The position numbers were made by a program, and so were the translations under genes. From Sphagnum compactum (lineage: Eukaryota > Bryophyta > Sphagnopsida > Sphagnales), in assembly GCA_965153455.1 (NCBI GenBank), contig OZ234502.1, positions 5,435,267 to 5,499,266 on the forward strand: 64,000 nt of DNA, given 5' to 3'. The notes beneath the pieces are model-generated. The model ran no database searches. It was not told where the DNA came from and was given only the letters and a program-made list of their open reading frames with translations. Shown piece by piece: positions 1 to 11,631 of the stretch (position 1 is the stretch's first letter; each line of letters starts with the position of its first letter).

Positions 1-120
1 CGGCCTAGTGGTCCTTTTATTTTCGAACCAAAGTGTTCGTCCATGGTGGATTTCCAACAGGTAATTTCATAATGTTATTTGTTTTAGGGGGACTTCAACC
101 CTAGATAGGGGGGCGGCTTG

Positions 121-590
121 GATGTGGTGTACCATTTAAGGTATTTCTATGTTATGTGTTGTGAATGTGGTGACAATGATGGTTATAACATCGACATAGG
201 AGTGCACGACAATTATCATGTGTGTTAGTTTAGCTACTCAATTAGGTTTTAGTTAGTTAGGGATAAACTGGGTTAATTAAACTAATTAGTTAATCTCAAA
301 CCAGTTCAAGTGTGAATGGGGTACGCAATATTTTTCATGAGATATAATCCCACCTTGTGTGACTTCAAATTATTTTTGGTGATTTGAAATTCCAGAGCTG
401 AGTTTCTACCTTGCAGCTTTCTTTGTTATGCAAATGTTTTAGTTTTCTATGTTTTGGGCTTGGATTCTTGCGTTGTTGCAGGTGAATTAGTTTTTGATTT
501 GAATGTGGTGTATTGTTCAATGTATTTCTATGTTATGTGTTGTAAGTGTGGTGACAGCGATGGTTATAGGTTTCGACATAAAAGTGCACA
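121..590 (+). repeat. Direct repeat pair, about 88 bp, spaced 381 bp
   Basis: The segment at 121-208 (containing TATTTCTATGTTATGTGTTG) recurs at about 502-590 with roughly 80% identity. Both copies continue into a GTGGTGACA...GATGGTTATA block and end near CGACATAR-AGTGCAC. The spacing suggests a tandem duplication of a unit of about 380 bp or two halves of a degraded element. No coding potential was seen. Confidence 0.7.
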
Positions 591-1221
591 ACATTAAAAA
601 AAATGATTACATCATCACCAAAACATCATGCAAATGGTAATCCTTTTAAAACTTGATCTCCAACACATTGAAATTCAACTAACACACTTTTCAATCCAAC
701 AAACAATAATTCTCAATGGTAAAAACTATTTGTGCGATCTTCATCCACACTTAAAATGTAATCTTCATTCAATCTTCTAGCTTTAACAAGAGAAATTAAA
801 CTTTCAAAATGCCATTAAAAAATAAATGAAACAAAAATATTAATATCCATTAAAATGCTTCAATCTCAACCACCATAAGACTTGGGTTTGAATTTAATTT
901 TTTTATGGGTGTCATTCAACAAGGGAATGTTTTTAAAAGAAGTTTCCTTATGGTTTGTTAAGTACATGGGAGATGCAATTTTTAAAAATGAGCACCAAGA
1001 TTTGGTCCACACACCATTCACATCCATGACAATTTGCTAATGTAAACATGTCAATAAAACAACATCCAACAAGCCATATAAATTTGTTATGTAAAATCCT
1101 TGCCAATTTGTGAATACCTCCTTGTGAGGTTATAATTTCACACCATCAATATGTTGGGGCATGTTCCAATGTCAACTTATTTTTCCTTTTCTAAAAGAAC
1201 CTTTGGTTTTGACATTTCAAT

Positions 1222-1640
1222 TTTCTTTGCTAGATTCTTGAAGTGGGGGTTGGAGGCCCCCCACATTATATGTGCCCATAGTTGTTAGTGCAAACACTAC
1301 AAAATATTGTATTTTTTTTTTTCCTTGATTGTCTTTTTGCCTATCGAAGATGTGTCTTGTGGTGCCTAAACAAATCTTGGCACTACCTATACACACTTTG
1401 GGTTCTATTACGCATGGTTTGTGCTTGTAATGGCTAACATGGTTTAAAGTGTGTTTGGGCAACATCCTTTTTTTTTTGATAAAAAATGGATCAAACCAAG
1501 TGTAGACAAGGAAAAAAAAGAAACAAATAATACTTTTGTATTACCTACAATAACAACTATGGGGACACATAATATTATGGGTTTGAGCCCAATTGAATTA
1601 GGTCCATTTCGACTTACACACTCCTCAAGTCTAGATATTG
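1222..1640. repeat. Imperfect inverted repeat (foldback-like)
   Basis: The arm at about 1222-1370 is partly complementary to the arm at about 1490-1640. The best match is the block at 1255-1310, whose reverse complement carries AACAACTATGGG then an ACATATAAT-like run; it matches 1545-1585 on the plus strand. Flanking A-tract and TCAAG..CTAG blocks also pair. The loop is about 120 bp. This resembles a decayed foldback element; no transposase is visible. Confidence 0.55.
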
Positions 1641-2932
1641 TATATGTATAAAAATCACAACAAATTAAATTTGGTTATTGTGCATGTACGCAGTTTGACA
1701 ATTAATTGAAACCAATCAATTACCTCTAAAGTTCAACCTACTTGCCAAGTATTAAAAAATGTTCAAAAATATTTAACTTGCTTACCTAAAGAATCTAAAC
1801 ATGTGTTCAAGATGCTTTTCCAAGGTTTTGATTTTTATTCTAATTCAAGCAAAAGGCTAGTTCCATCCTCTCGTTCTTATGCAAATTCCACTGGAAAGGT
1901 GCCAATTCAAATCCCTGTCACAAAAACTTGAACTTGAACCCCTTGGGTTTAACATTCCAAAGTAGAAACTTGGCAACACTCATATGTTCATGTCATACCA
2001 TCAACATTTGGTGGAGCAACTACATCTATACATTTCAACACGGTTGATTGCTAAAGCCATGAGTTCTCACTTTTCACCTTATATACACATTACATGTCTT
2101 GTCATTGCATTTCTAAGTTTCAAAATGTACTATGAATAAATAAAGTTCCATATTGATCCTATATGCTTTTGTAATTTTCAAATAGATTATATAGTTACCA
2201 TACACATGATCACCCATGTTTACAATACATGTGCCATGTGTGTGTATCCACTAATTGTCAATTTTGCCAAGCATAACAAAAATAAAACCACTCATTGTAG
2301 TATCATGTGTCTGATATGGATGTTACACCATACTTGACAAGTCTGATTTGAACAACCAGTTGACAGAAATTAAAATTCTTGGTAAGATTTGTAAGTTGTT
2401 AAAAAAAGTTTGGCCTTCTGGTTCCATCCACAGTACATGCACTATTCACAAATTCATTTGTCACAATCATCAATGTTAACAATCGATCTAAAATATCTAG
2501 TTTGCCAATTCCTTAAAGCCCAACCACAAATCTTCATCCACAATCTGCATAGGCATGTGATCATTTGCACACCAATCCAGTGGTCAAAAGACACTAACAC
2601 CCCATCCTGACATACTTGCAAATAATTGCATATCAATCAATGCCAAGGTGCTCGTGTCTTCTAAGCTTTAGAACACAAATGCTAATGCACAAATTGACAC
2701 TTCAAAGCACATTTTGAACAGTCTCATCAGTCCTCATGTCTGCAAGATATTTGAGGTGAAGTCAAAAATAGGAGTGCGAGTGCTTTAGGGTTTAAATTTG
2801 AAAACTGTGCAAGAGCAATAGTACAATGTTGGTAAATATATGTAGCATTTGCTTATGATTTCAGAGAACCAACACCAGTCCTTAATTTTAGGACATTTTC
2901 ATGCTAGATGCCAACTACTTATACAATTGATG

Positions 2933-4743
2933 TCATGGACCTGGTATCAACCCTGCTAGGAAATCAGCAATTGAATCCAAGTATCCTGCCACCTGCCAAG
3001 CATAAGCAAACGATTCTAAATGGAAAAACACTTCAATATGTGAGTGCTCATGTAACTCAAAAGGAAGAATGAAATTTGGTCAAGCAGGCCTGCATGCTTT
3101 GAAGAGTTGAAGTGTCTGACAAATCCTTGAGCAACATTTTTCAGCTCATGGTGATTCACAATGTAAGAAGAGGAAACACAGAGTCTGAACATTTTGTTAA
3201 CATTCATGAAAATGTATATGCATGGTTAAGAAAATTTACCTGTTCTGGAATACTGTTGCCTGTATATCCTTCTATAATGATGGCAATTGTCAACCCTAGC
3301 ACTGCCCATCCACCATTAATTGCTTCAATTTGTTGCTGTCTCTACATTCGAGAAAACAGCACCAAATAAGAAAGCAATTGCTTCATTCAGACTAAACCAG
3401 CAATTGCACCATCTGCAGATCCAAAATGGAAGAAATCTCTTCTCATACTAGTGAAATTGCAAGTCCTCAAGAGCAAATATGCATGTGAAGAGTAGCCACA
3501 CACTGGTAGTGAGAAAGACCTGGAGTGCTGCACGAGCTTGCAACAGTTTCCATTCTTCTGCAGCCAGTCTTTTGGCCTCCAGTGGATCCACCATGATCAC
3601 CTCTTTTGTCTGCTTCCGAGACCCTCGAAATGTGCCATTCAACTGCCCATAAGCTCCAACAATATCCAAAACTTTAAGAAACCATGAAGCTATAAGTGGA
3701 CATCATACAACTCATAGAGAGAACCAGTGGCACAACACAAGTTCACAACCTACTGAATGAAGGATACTACAACCAACTACAGTACAATGGCCTGCACAAA
3801 ACGCAAACCTACATTTGCTATACCCTAAAAATCTGATATGGATACTGCACTCAACACAGTACTGCTTATTCTCAGAACTTGACCAAGGAAAATACAGTAT
3901 CGTTCATTATCAAAACTTGACCATGACCTCCATATGTATGCAAATTGAAAAATCTAGTTCAGATATGAAATTTCTTATGTATGCAATTGCAGAGATGACT
4001 GGCTTGTAGTGCATCATATTCTATAACTATCTACACTACAAGCTCTCTGAAATACAGGGCAGTCTAGAGAAACAGGGGCCACAACAAAAGTTTCCTTCCA
4101 AACCCTAGCTTCAACAGATCTCTGTTCATGACAGGCTTGAAGAAGGAACAATTCTGAAAGTCTGTGAGGTGTTTCTGACGAGATATATGGTGGTGAATTA
4201 CTTCCATCCCTCGTAAAGTTGCAAATCCAAGTGAGCCAAAAAACTGAGTTGGAGAAACCATAGTCTACTCTAAGGGAGAAAGAGAGAGAGATACATACAT
4301 CAGTTTCTGCAACGGCGCGGACTGCCACATGCTTGATTTTCTTCAATGGTCTGCTTTGACCTAGTCCAGAAACTTTCAAGGCTCCAATGCTGCTGCTACT
4401 GCTTGAACCTAAAATTCACGAAACCAACAGTTTTTCGTAAGAACTGCAAGTGTACCTTTTGTCTCAAACCAGAAAATCCTCCAAAGAACTCTCCTCTCGC
4501 ATCAACAAAATACGCAGTTTGGAAGCACAAAATATGTGAGTAAATGATTTGACGAGAAGAAAAAGAAAACACTCAAAAAGGGGATGACGTTTTCAACTTG
4601 CTTGTAAAAGCCAAGGAGCTAGATGACAACAGCGACGTCCTCAAGCTGCTGCTAGACTCTGCGCCTCGTGAGTGAGAAACGTGACGGTAGTAGTAGCCAG
4701 ACGCTTGTGCAGCTTGTTGTGTGAGCATCACGACTCCATTCAT
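2933..4743 (-). CDS. Plastid-targeted single-helix LHC-like (HLIP/OHP-type) protein
   Basis: Five exons join without a stop to 191 residues: 4743-4589, 4401-4295, 3671-3520, 3341-3240 and 2992-2933. The N-terminal 50 or so residues are rich in Ser/Ala with few acids, as expected of a chloroplast transit peptide. A conserved-looking segment VDPLEAKRLAAEE precedes the single hydrophobic helix, at about residues 144-165, which starts EAINGGWAVLGL. The protein ends GLIPGP. In LHC-superfamily helices the motif is ExxNxR; here Glu144 and Asn147 are present, but the Arg position is Gly149. The family links chlorophyll-binding one-helix proteins with photoprotection or pigment-protein assembly in thylakoids; the exact orthologue is not identified. 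The ATG at 4743 was chosen because an in-frame upstream TTG is not a plausible start. The first junction (donor at 4588, acceptor at 4402) fits phase but is the weakest. Exons 3-5 are very secure. Confidence 0.85.
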
Positions 4744-5597
4744 GTCCGCCCTCCCACCACAGTTTGAAGAAAACCTCCCCAAACCGAAAACAAGTCACAA
4801 TGAGATCCAGCGGTCTCGCCTTTAAAGCGAAGACAACCTCCCAAAACCCCCGCCGAATTCTCGACACGAAATCACAACGAGAAAAGAAGATTTTCAAATG
4901 CTAAATTCTTCAGTATCTTTTCCGTTGCACGATTGCGCAATCGCAATGGCGAATCGTCCTCCCGCAAGCGTCTCGATTATCCACGAGCGTCTTCAGAGAT
5001 GGGCTCTTGTGAAGTGAAATCAGTGGTGAAGAAACAGTGCTAGACAAAACGCCCGATTTACACCAGGAGTCAAGCCCAAGGCCGAACCCAAATTTTGAGT
5101 GATCCTATTGGTCGAGTCACTGAGGAGATTGGGATCAAGGTTTTTATTTTATTTTAAAAAAAATTTGATAGCGAAAATTCGGTAATTTCTTCAAAAACTT
5201 AGAAAATTTAGTTGAATTTACATTAGAAAAAAAAATTCCAAAATTTTCTCAGTTTTTTCTTCGGTAAAAAAATCACAAAAATGTGTCCCAAAAAAAATTG
5301 ATTTGGCTATGGACTTTACACTATGAGTTAACTTTACAACTTATAATGATTATTGAATATTATATAATCATATTATTATATAGTCAATGTTATAAATGTG
5401 ATCTACATAGTTTCATTTAAATGTAATTTAATGTAGATTACATTTAGTTCACTTTTGGAACAAAGTTGAAGCATGTTCATAGTAAGGTTAAAGAATCAAC
5501 CCAATTTAAAATGCAACATTCATATTGGCATGTAGTTATATATTAAGCCCATTGGCCTTACATTTTGGTCGACGCTCAAGAATTTAAAATGGAGGCG

Positions 5598-5765
5598 GTG
5601 ATTTGATGTCCAATGCAAATTATACGATTATTAGCACAAACACAACAATTGCATTTCTAACTTGTTTATACCAGACATCATGGTGATTTGATTTCCAATG
5701 CAAACTATACAAATATTAGCACAAACACAACAATTACATTTCTAACTTGTTTATACCAAACATCA
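5598..5765 (+). repeat. Tandem duplication, 84 bp x 2
   Basis: The unit at 5598-5681, starting GGTGATTTGATGTCCAATGC, is repeated at 5682-5765 with only a handful of substitutions. Both copies contain ATTAGCACAAACACAACAAT and end near ACATCA. This is a recent local duplication with no coding frame. Confidence 0.9.
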
Positions 5766-8700
5766 AGAGAGAATGGGAACAAGTATGAAAGTTGCAAAAC
5801 AATTTATGGATGAGACCTTCCACGGGACTTGGGAAAATAAGTCTTTTTCTTTATTTATTTGCATGTTCATGTCTCTTGAATTCAAACTTTTACATTTACA
5901 TTTACATGGTGTCATGAAAATGTTTTGAGGCCTGTAATTGTAAGTTTATATATATTATATATACATAGGGCATCAAAGTAGATGTCTCCATGGGGAATGA
6001 AAGGAAAAACCTTATAGTTGGGTGCGGTCACACTAACACGAGCCATAACAAGTGTAACCAATGCTTAGGTTTTCATGTTTAGAAGTGATAATTAATTATG
6101 ATGAGAAAATTGTGAGGTCCATTTAGTTTATGGCAAGTTGAATACAAAAATTGAAAAACTTTAATAAAATAAAAATAGATAACTAATACATTTCAAATTG
6201 ACTTTAATATGATATTCAAAATTACTTATACGTGAGAAGCTGGATATATTATGATTATAATATGCAAAAGTTGAGAATAAATATTTTCATAGAATTCATA
6301 GATAAATAAGATTAAATGCGATATTTCATTTCTTGGATCTACTTTTCAAAAAAAATGATTTATTGGCATTTATTTACATTTTGGAGAGTCTACTTAAATA
6401 TGTATTAAACTTGAAAATTTTCAATATAATTGTCATAAAATTAAAATAAAATGTTTATATTCATTATTTAAATATATAATTTTTTAATGTTAGTATATCA
6501 AGGCTTATTTTATGACTACTTTTCATTTATGTTGCAAGTAGACTATAAAGATCAAGAATTATATACTTTACCTTGCTTGCACCCATGGATGGGGTCGAAC
6601 ATGTCCACCATGCCTACTACATACATGTTAGATTCTAAGGGCAAGATGCAAAACAATAAATGTGTAGTCTCAATTAAAAGATGGAGGGACATTAAAAGAT
6701 GGAAAGACATTTAAAAGGTTGGTCTAGATGATAATGTTTGATTAGGTGAAGAATTATATATAGTATGATGAATGTTGAAAGTTCATTGGGTTTACATGAA
6801 AAGTGAACCATTTATTCACTTTCTTATGTATTTAAAAACATCTTGGTTGTGTTCAATTGAACCACTAATGTGCAGATGACAAGGAAGTCCAACCTTCATG
6901 TGATGTGTTTGCATATGTGAAATTTTGCATTTGATGAATTCCCCAAGGTGTTTTATTGATATGATAACTTTCATAAGTCTTAACCACATACCAAGCTATA
7001 AGCAAATGCACCAAGGAAAAATAAAATGGTTGGTCTTTATATGAAATCATATGAATGGATATGGTGACAACTTGCTTCTAACTTCATGCATTTGGATAAA
7101 GTGACATGATTAAAGTAAATGAAGCAATTTAGATGAAAAAATGTAGGTTGTAATGTCAAATAACACATGTAAAAACTAATAATTTTAAAGAAGTGTTGTA
7201 GCATGTATGCCATGGTTTAGAATCTTAGATGTAATTTTCAAAATTTCTGATTTATCACTTCATTTTTAGCATGTGATGCTAAACATATGTTGCACATAAA
7301 AGGATACATATACAATTAGGCTATATAGGAATCAAGACTAAAACAATACTCGTCGTGAAATCCTATTGTAACCTCATATAGAAACAATTGTTTCTTTTTT
7401 GGAACAATGAAGATGTTTAGTTAATCTTGTGGCCATATGTGTTACAATGGATGATCTAAACTATTTTATTAGTTCTAACAATCTAAACCCCTTCTAGATA
7501 AACATGCTTGGAATGGTGGACTCTAAGATTCCAAGACAATTTTATTCTAGTGTTATTATCTTGTAAGTGATTCAAACATCTTATGAAAAAAAAAAAATTA
7601 TCAAATTTTTGTATGCGCATGTGCTTTACTTTCAGCCAAGCCTTTAAAATTTAACCTAAATAAAAGAAAAAATAATATAACTATCATTTCTTCGTCTAGT
7701 CCCAAAACCTAAAAATTTCAAAGATCTACATTATTTTATGAAAATTAATAAGATCAAACTGTTATGTCATCATGGAGATCTCATTCATATATATATATAT
7801 GTATAGTTGTTAGACTATGAAGAGGTTTTAAAAAATATTGAATTGGTTTTTTTTGTATCTTTTGATAAACCTAGGTAATGAGTTAGGATTTCTAAGCTGT
7901 GTGCTTCACAACATTCAAAAGCATTATTTCTATGTTGAAAATTATGAAATGTCTTGACCGTAATGATTTTAGTATTAATTTTTATTTAACAAAGATCAAG
8001 ACAATATGACACACATTTTATAATGTTCATAATAGTCAATCCAAATTGAAGTTCATTACAATTTTAGACTAAATGACTACTTTTATAAATGACTACAAAT
8101 GACCATTTAAATTTATATAATTTATAATGTAAAATTATAAATGACTACAAATGACCATTAGGGGGCATTTAGTGTCTTTCTTTCTTGAATCCATGCTAAT
8201 GATATTGTAAGACTTTGGTTATTTTCACACATGTTTGTTGAATAATTAATTAATTTTTGAGGATTTCATATCAACAAATGATATATTCCCAAATATTTCA
8301 TCAGATTCTTTAGTGTTTCGTTCAAAAAATAAAATAAAGAAAATAGAATAAAATTTGGAGAATTTTTTTTATAAAATTTTAAATAATTTTAGTCATGATT
8401 TTTGAATAAAAGAATGGGTATATGGGTGATTTTTTGAAATTTATTATATGGTTCTCCATGGACAATTCTAAAAACAACTTAAAAAATAACTAACCTCATT
8501 TCCAAGCCTAACTATCTTTCTTTAAAAAAAAGAAAGTAATTACTTTCATTTCTTACTAACTTTTTAATAATTATTTCCATTTTATAACTAACTCACTCCT
8601 TTCCCCTACCCACCAACATGGATGTGAAAAAAATAATTATAATGTGCCTTTTTCATGTCCATGAAATATACAATAATTGAAATTAAAATTGGACAATTGA

Positions 8701-9069
8701 CATAAATAATAATGAGTTATTAAAAACCATATAAATAAATAAATAAATAAAAATAGTTGATCACCACTTGTAATGCGCAGCCCGAGTATAATTAGTGTCA
8801 AACTGGCCCAGGTAGGTAGGTACTGGGGTATTATGGACATATTTTGAAAAGATGTGGGAAGAGAGGGAGGACACACAAGAGGATAAAAAATGAGCCTTTT
8901 TTGGGCCCCTTTTCCCGTTTTCGTCCATCTTCCACTTGGCACCGTCGGATCATATCCAGCTGCATCCAGGTGAGCATCAGATCCGCAATCCGACTCATCG
9001 ACGGCCCAGAGCTTTCCATCATCACTCCACTGGGCTGTATTGGTGGGAGTTTTCTTCCATCCATTACTG

Positions 9070-9110
9070 GCCAATCACACGACCCCTTTCCCACCTATCC
9101 TGATAAGGCC
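9070..9110 (+). promoter_or_regulatory. Candidate CCAAT and I-box (GATAAGG) upstream of psaE
   Basis: A CCAAT pentamer lies at about 9071 and a GATAAGG heptamer (I-box core) at 9102-9108, roughly 400 bp before the psaE ATG. I-boxes are common in promoters of nuclear photosynthesis genes. Motifs this short occur by chance, so the assignment is inference from position and gene class. A TTTATAAAA run at about 9459-9467 is the only TATA-like string near the ATG, but it would give a very short leader. Confidence 0.3.
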
Positions 9111-9510
9111 GGGTTTCTGCTTATCTAATCCTACCCGCTCTTTCTGCCCGTGCCTCAAATGCTCCAGAAAGTTCAACAAATCACAGGCTTGGAAGGTCCT
9201 TTTTTGATTGCCCGGAGATCTGCCCGATCTTCCCGGATGAACATCGTCTCTTCTGGGGCAGACCGTCGTCGTCGCCGTCGTCTTCTCTGCCGTTTTGCAG
9301 CTTCTTCCCTGAAGAAGAAGAACAAGCGCGTACCGTACTGTCGTCGTCGTGCTTGTCGAGACTGTTGTGTGTTCTGCAACAAATCTTTGGAAACGTTGTT
9401 GTTGTTGTTTTTCCCCTCGTTGCTCACCTTCTCTCAACCTGAGTTTTTTTTAAAAAAATTTATAAAAAATCTCAGTTGTAATCTTTTTGAGTTCAGGGAA
9501 TTCCAAGAAA

Positions 9511-10433
9511 ATGGCTTCGAGCACTGTGGCAGTGGTGGCAGGGACTGCATCGGCCATGTCGACAGCTTGCGTGCGCAGCAACAGCATGTTTCCGGCAAGA
9601 GTGCAATGGAGATCTCCCAAAGCTGCGAGTCTTCCGGCTCGGGCCGTTCGCCAGCTATCGCTTAGAGCTAGCACGGACGCGACGCCTGTTGCGGTGGAGA
9701 CCGAGAAGGAGAAGCCGGCTCCTATCGGTCCGAAAAGGGGTGCGCAGGTGAAGATTCTCAGGAAGGAGTCGTACTGGTACCTCCAAGCTGGCGCCGTTGT
9801 TGCTGTCGATCAGGTTTGCATCCGATCTACTCTTCAGGAATCTGTTGTGTCTGATACGTTGCTGCTGGATCAGACAGCAAGATAAGACGAGGACATACAT
9901 AGAGTGGAGGCGGCAGAGGTCACGTCAGTGTAGTGTACTTCTGAGGAATCCAGTTGCAGGGGTTTAACACACTTCACGGACTAGACAGAGGAGACGTAGT
10001 GGAAATCTCCTGTGTAATTACAACGCGACTTTTTCTGGACTGGAATTAGTCCGTCGCTTCAGCATCGACAATCTTGCGATATTGCTCGGCGGTGCTGTCC
10101 AACCTACATAGATTGTAGTTCCAGAAATGAAAAAAGAATAGATGGCTCATCAAGAAGATGGCCTCATTTGAAAGAATTTCGAAAGCCGTTTCTCAAGGAT
10201 CGGTTATGCAGTGTTTTCGCGAGGAGTTTTCTGAGAATAGTCTCGAACGGTTGCAAACTTAGCCGGGGAAATTTTTTTTGCTTCCTTGAACTGTTCTCTA
10301 CTAACTCGATTTTGTGTATCGGCTGGTGCAGCAACCCGGAGTGCGATATCCAGTGGTGGTGAGGTTCAACACTGTAAATTACGCCGGGATCTCCACTAAC
10401 AACTTTGCAATCGACGAGATCGAGGAAATTTGA
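9511..10433 (+). CDS. psaE: Photosystem I reaction centre subunit IV (PsaE), nuclear-encoded
   Basis: Two exons, 9511-9813 and 10332-10433, join in phase 0 to 134 residues. Residues 1 to about 53 are a Ser/Ala/Arg-rich chloroplast transit peptide. The mature domain follows an acidic and Pro-rich linker and contains the family core [15 protein letters not shown] (75-89), then GAVVAVDQ at the exon end. Exon 2 gives [22 protein letters not shown] and the C-terminus DEIEEI. PsaE is a small SH3-fold protein on the stromal side of PSI that helps ferredoxin docking and cyclic electron flow. The intron (9814-10331) has GT/AG ends. Length and motifs are normal for the family, and the gene looks intact. 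The start is the first ATG before the transit peptide. The gene converges with the MECR gene 1.2 kb downstream. Confidence 0.97.
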
Positions 10434-11631
10434 GGGCCTGATCATGAGTGCCATTTCTCCACAAATGCTGCTGCATCATGTAATTTGTTGAAACTCTTGC
10501 TGTAAAGGCATCTCTTTCGTCTTTGTCATTGTGTCGCGTGGGTACCTACTATTAGATGATTGATTTGACAAGAGCAGCAACAAATGTTGTTGTTCTCAAA
10601 GTGTGTTTTGAGTAGAGGTCAGCAGAAAGTTGAGTGCTTATGAGGAAAATCTGTCTTTTGTGTTCTTCGAATTGAAGTGAGAGAAAAAGAAAATGTGATC
10701 TAATGGAATTCAAATTGGTTTCTACTTCCTAGTTTGAAACTGTTGAAATGAATGTTAAGGGCTGTTGATCAAGAGCAGCTATTCATGTGGAAGGATGATG
10801 GAGCTCAATCACAGTGGCTTAATGAGATCAAGAAACAAAATCACTGCTTTTCTGTGTTTGGCATGACATAGTAATATCGAGATTCTCTTAGAGATGTTTT
10901 CATGTGGAGTATAGTCTGTGAATTATGAAAGGCTAATTGGTAGACCTGTAAACACTCAACTTCCCAGTGCCAATTGGCCACACTCCCAAATGTCTTTAGA
11001 TGGGTAAATGCAAGGCAAATATTTTGTGTCTCAATGCCAGAGAAGAGTGCAGACTCATGCTAACAATTCCTGAAATGTTTATATTTTGAGTACTAAAAAG
11101 AAACTCATGGAGTCCTGAGGTAGTGCAGTACTTCCAGAAAGTGGACTGCTGGCAGGGTCAAACAATTTCATCAGTTTGCATTGGACTAGTGCACAATCTT
11201 TTGAAATCTAACATCACCACACTAGTAGAACACATTCACAGATTTGTTCTTGAGCGTTTGCTTGATCTAAGGTCATTTCCTTATATGCTCTCTGATTAGA
11301 GCTTGAGATTTATTTTGCTATTGCCTTCACACAAATATGCCACTTTCATGACAACCATGTTCTACACATCATACTTTATACACGATGTCATTCTGAAACG
11401 CTGAACATTGACGAGGAAAGGAAGCTGGATATTAGAACATTCCTTGTATAAACTTTCTAGCAGAATGTACAATGTATCCAGCTTTTGCATATTCAGTTGA
11501 CAATGCAAATAACCAGCAGGCAGTTAGTGTTGCTGAAGTTTGGAGAAACATCACGATCATTGCATAAATTGCACAAATTTCAGTTTGGAAGAGGCCTGTG
11601 CTTTGGATGAGAGCTGATGTAGCAGAATGCT
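10434..11631. other. Spacer between convergent psaE and MECR genes
   Basis: This 1.2 kb stretch holds the 3' untranslated regions of two convergent genes. No recognisable coding region, repeat or RNA gene was seen. Base composition is closer to the flanking genes than to the AT-rich spacers, so part of it is probably transcribed. Confidence 0.5.

Larger units (their letters stand above)
1..2932. other. AT-rich intergenic spacer at left edge
   Basis: No convincing coding region was found. Short open frames here have no recognisable motif and lie in low-complexity AT-rich DNA. The stretch holds a dispersed 88-base repeat pair (121-208 and 502-590) and an imperfect inverted repeat (about 1222-1640), listed separately. 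Its right end is probably the 3' flank of the minus-strand LHC-like gene. Confidence 0.6.
4744..9510. other. Divergent intergenic spacer between LHC-like gene and psaE
   Basis: About 4.7 kb separate two divergently transcribed genes for thylakoid proteins. Positions 4744-5100 and 8760-9510 are less AT-rich and are probably the two promoter/5' leader regions. The middle (5100-8750) is AT-rich and contains a tandem duplication (5598-5765) and a TA microsatellite (about 7781-7803). Nothing in the middle shows coding motifs. Confidence 0.6.

Noticed and set aside
1890-1925. TTCAAATCC string recalling a tRNA T-arm
   Set aside because: No acceptor stem, anticodon arm or other tRNA consensus could be found around it.
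9150-9665. 171-codon frame across the psaE leader and start
   Set aside because: It overlaps psaE in another frame, starts in the leader and has Arg/Ser-rich content from the GTC/CGT repeats; psaE explains the coding signal.
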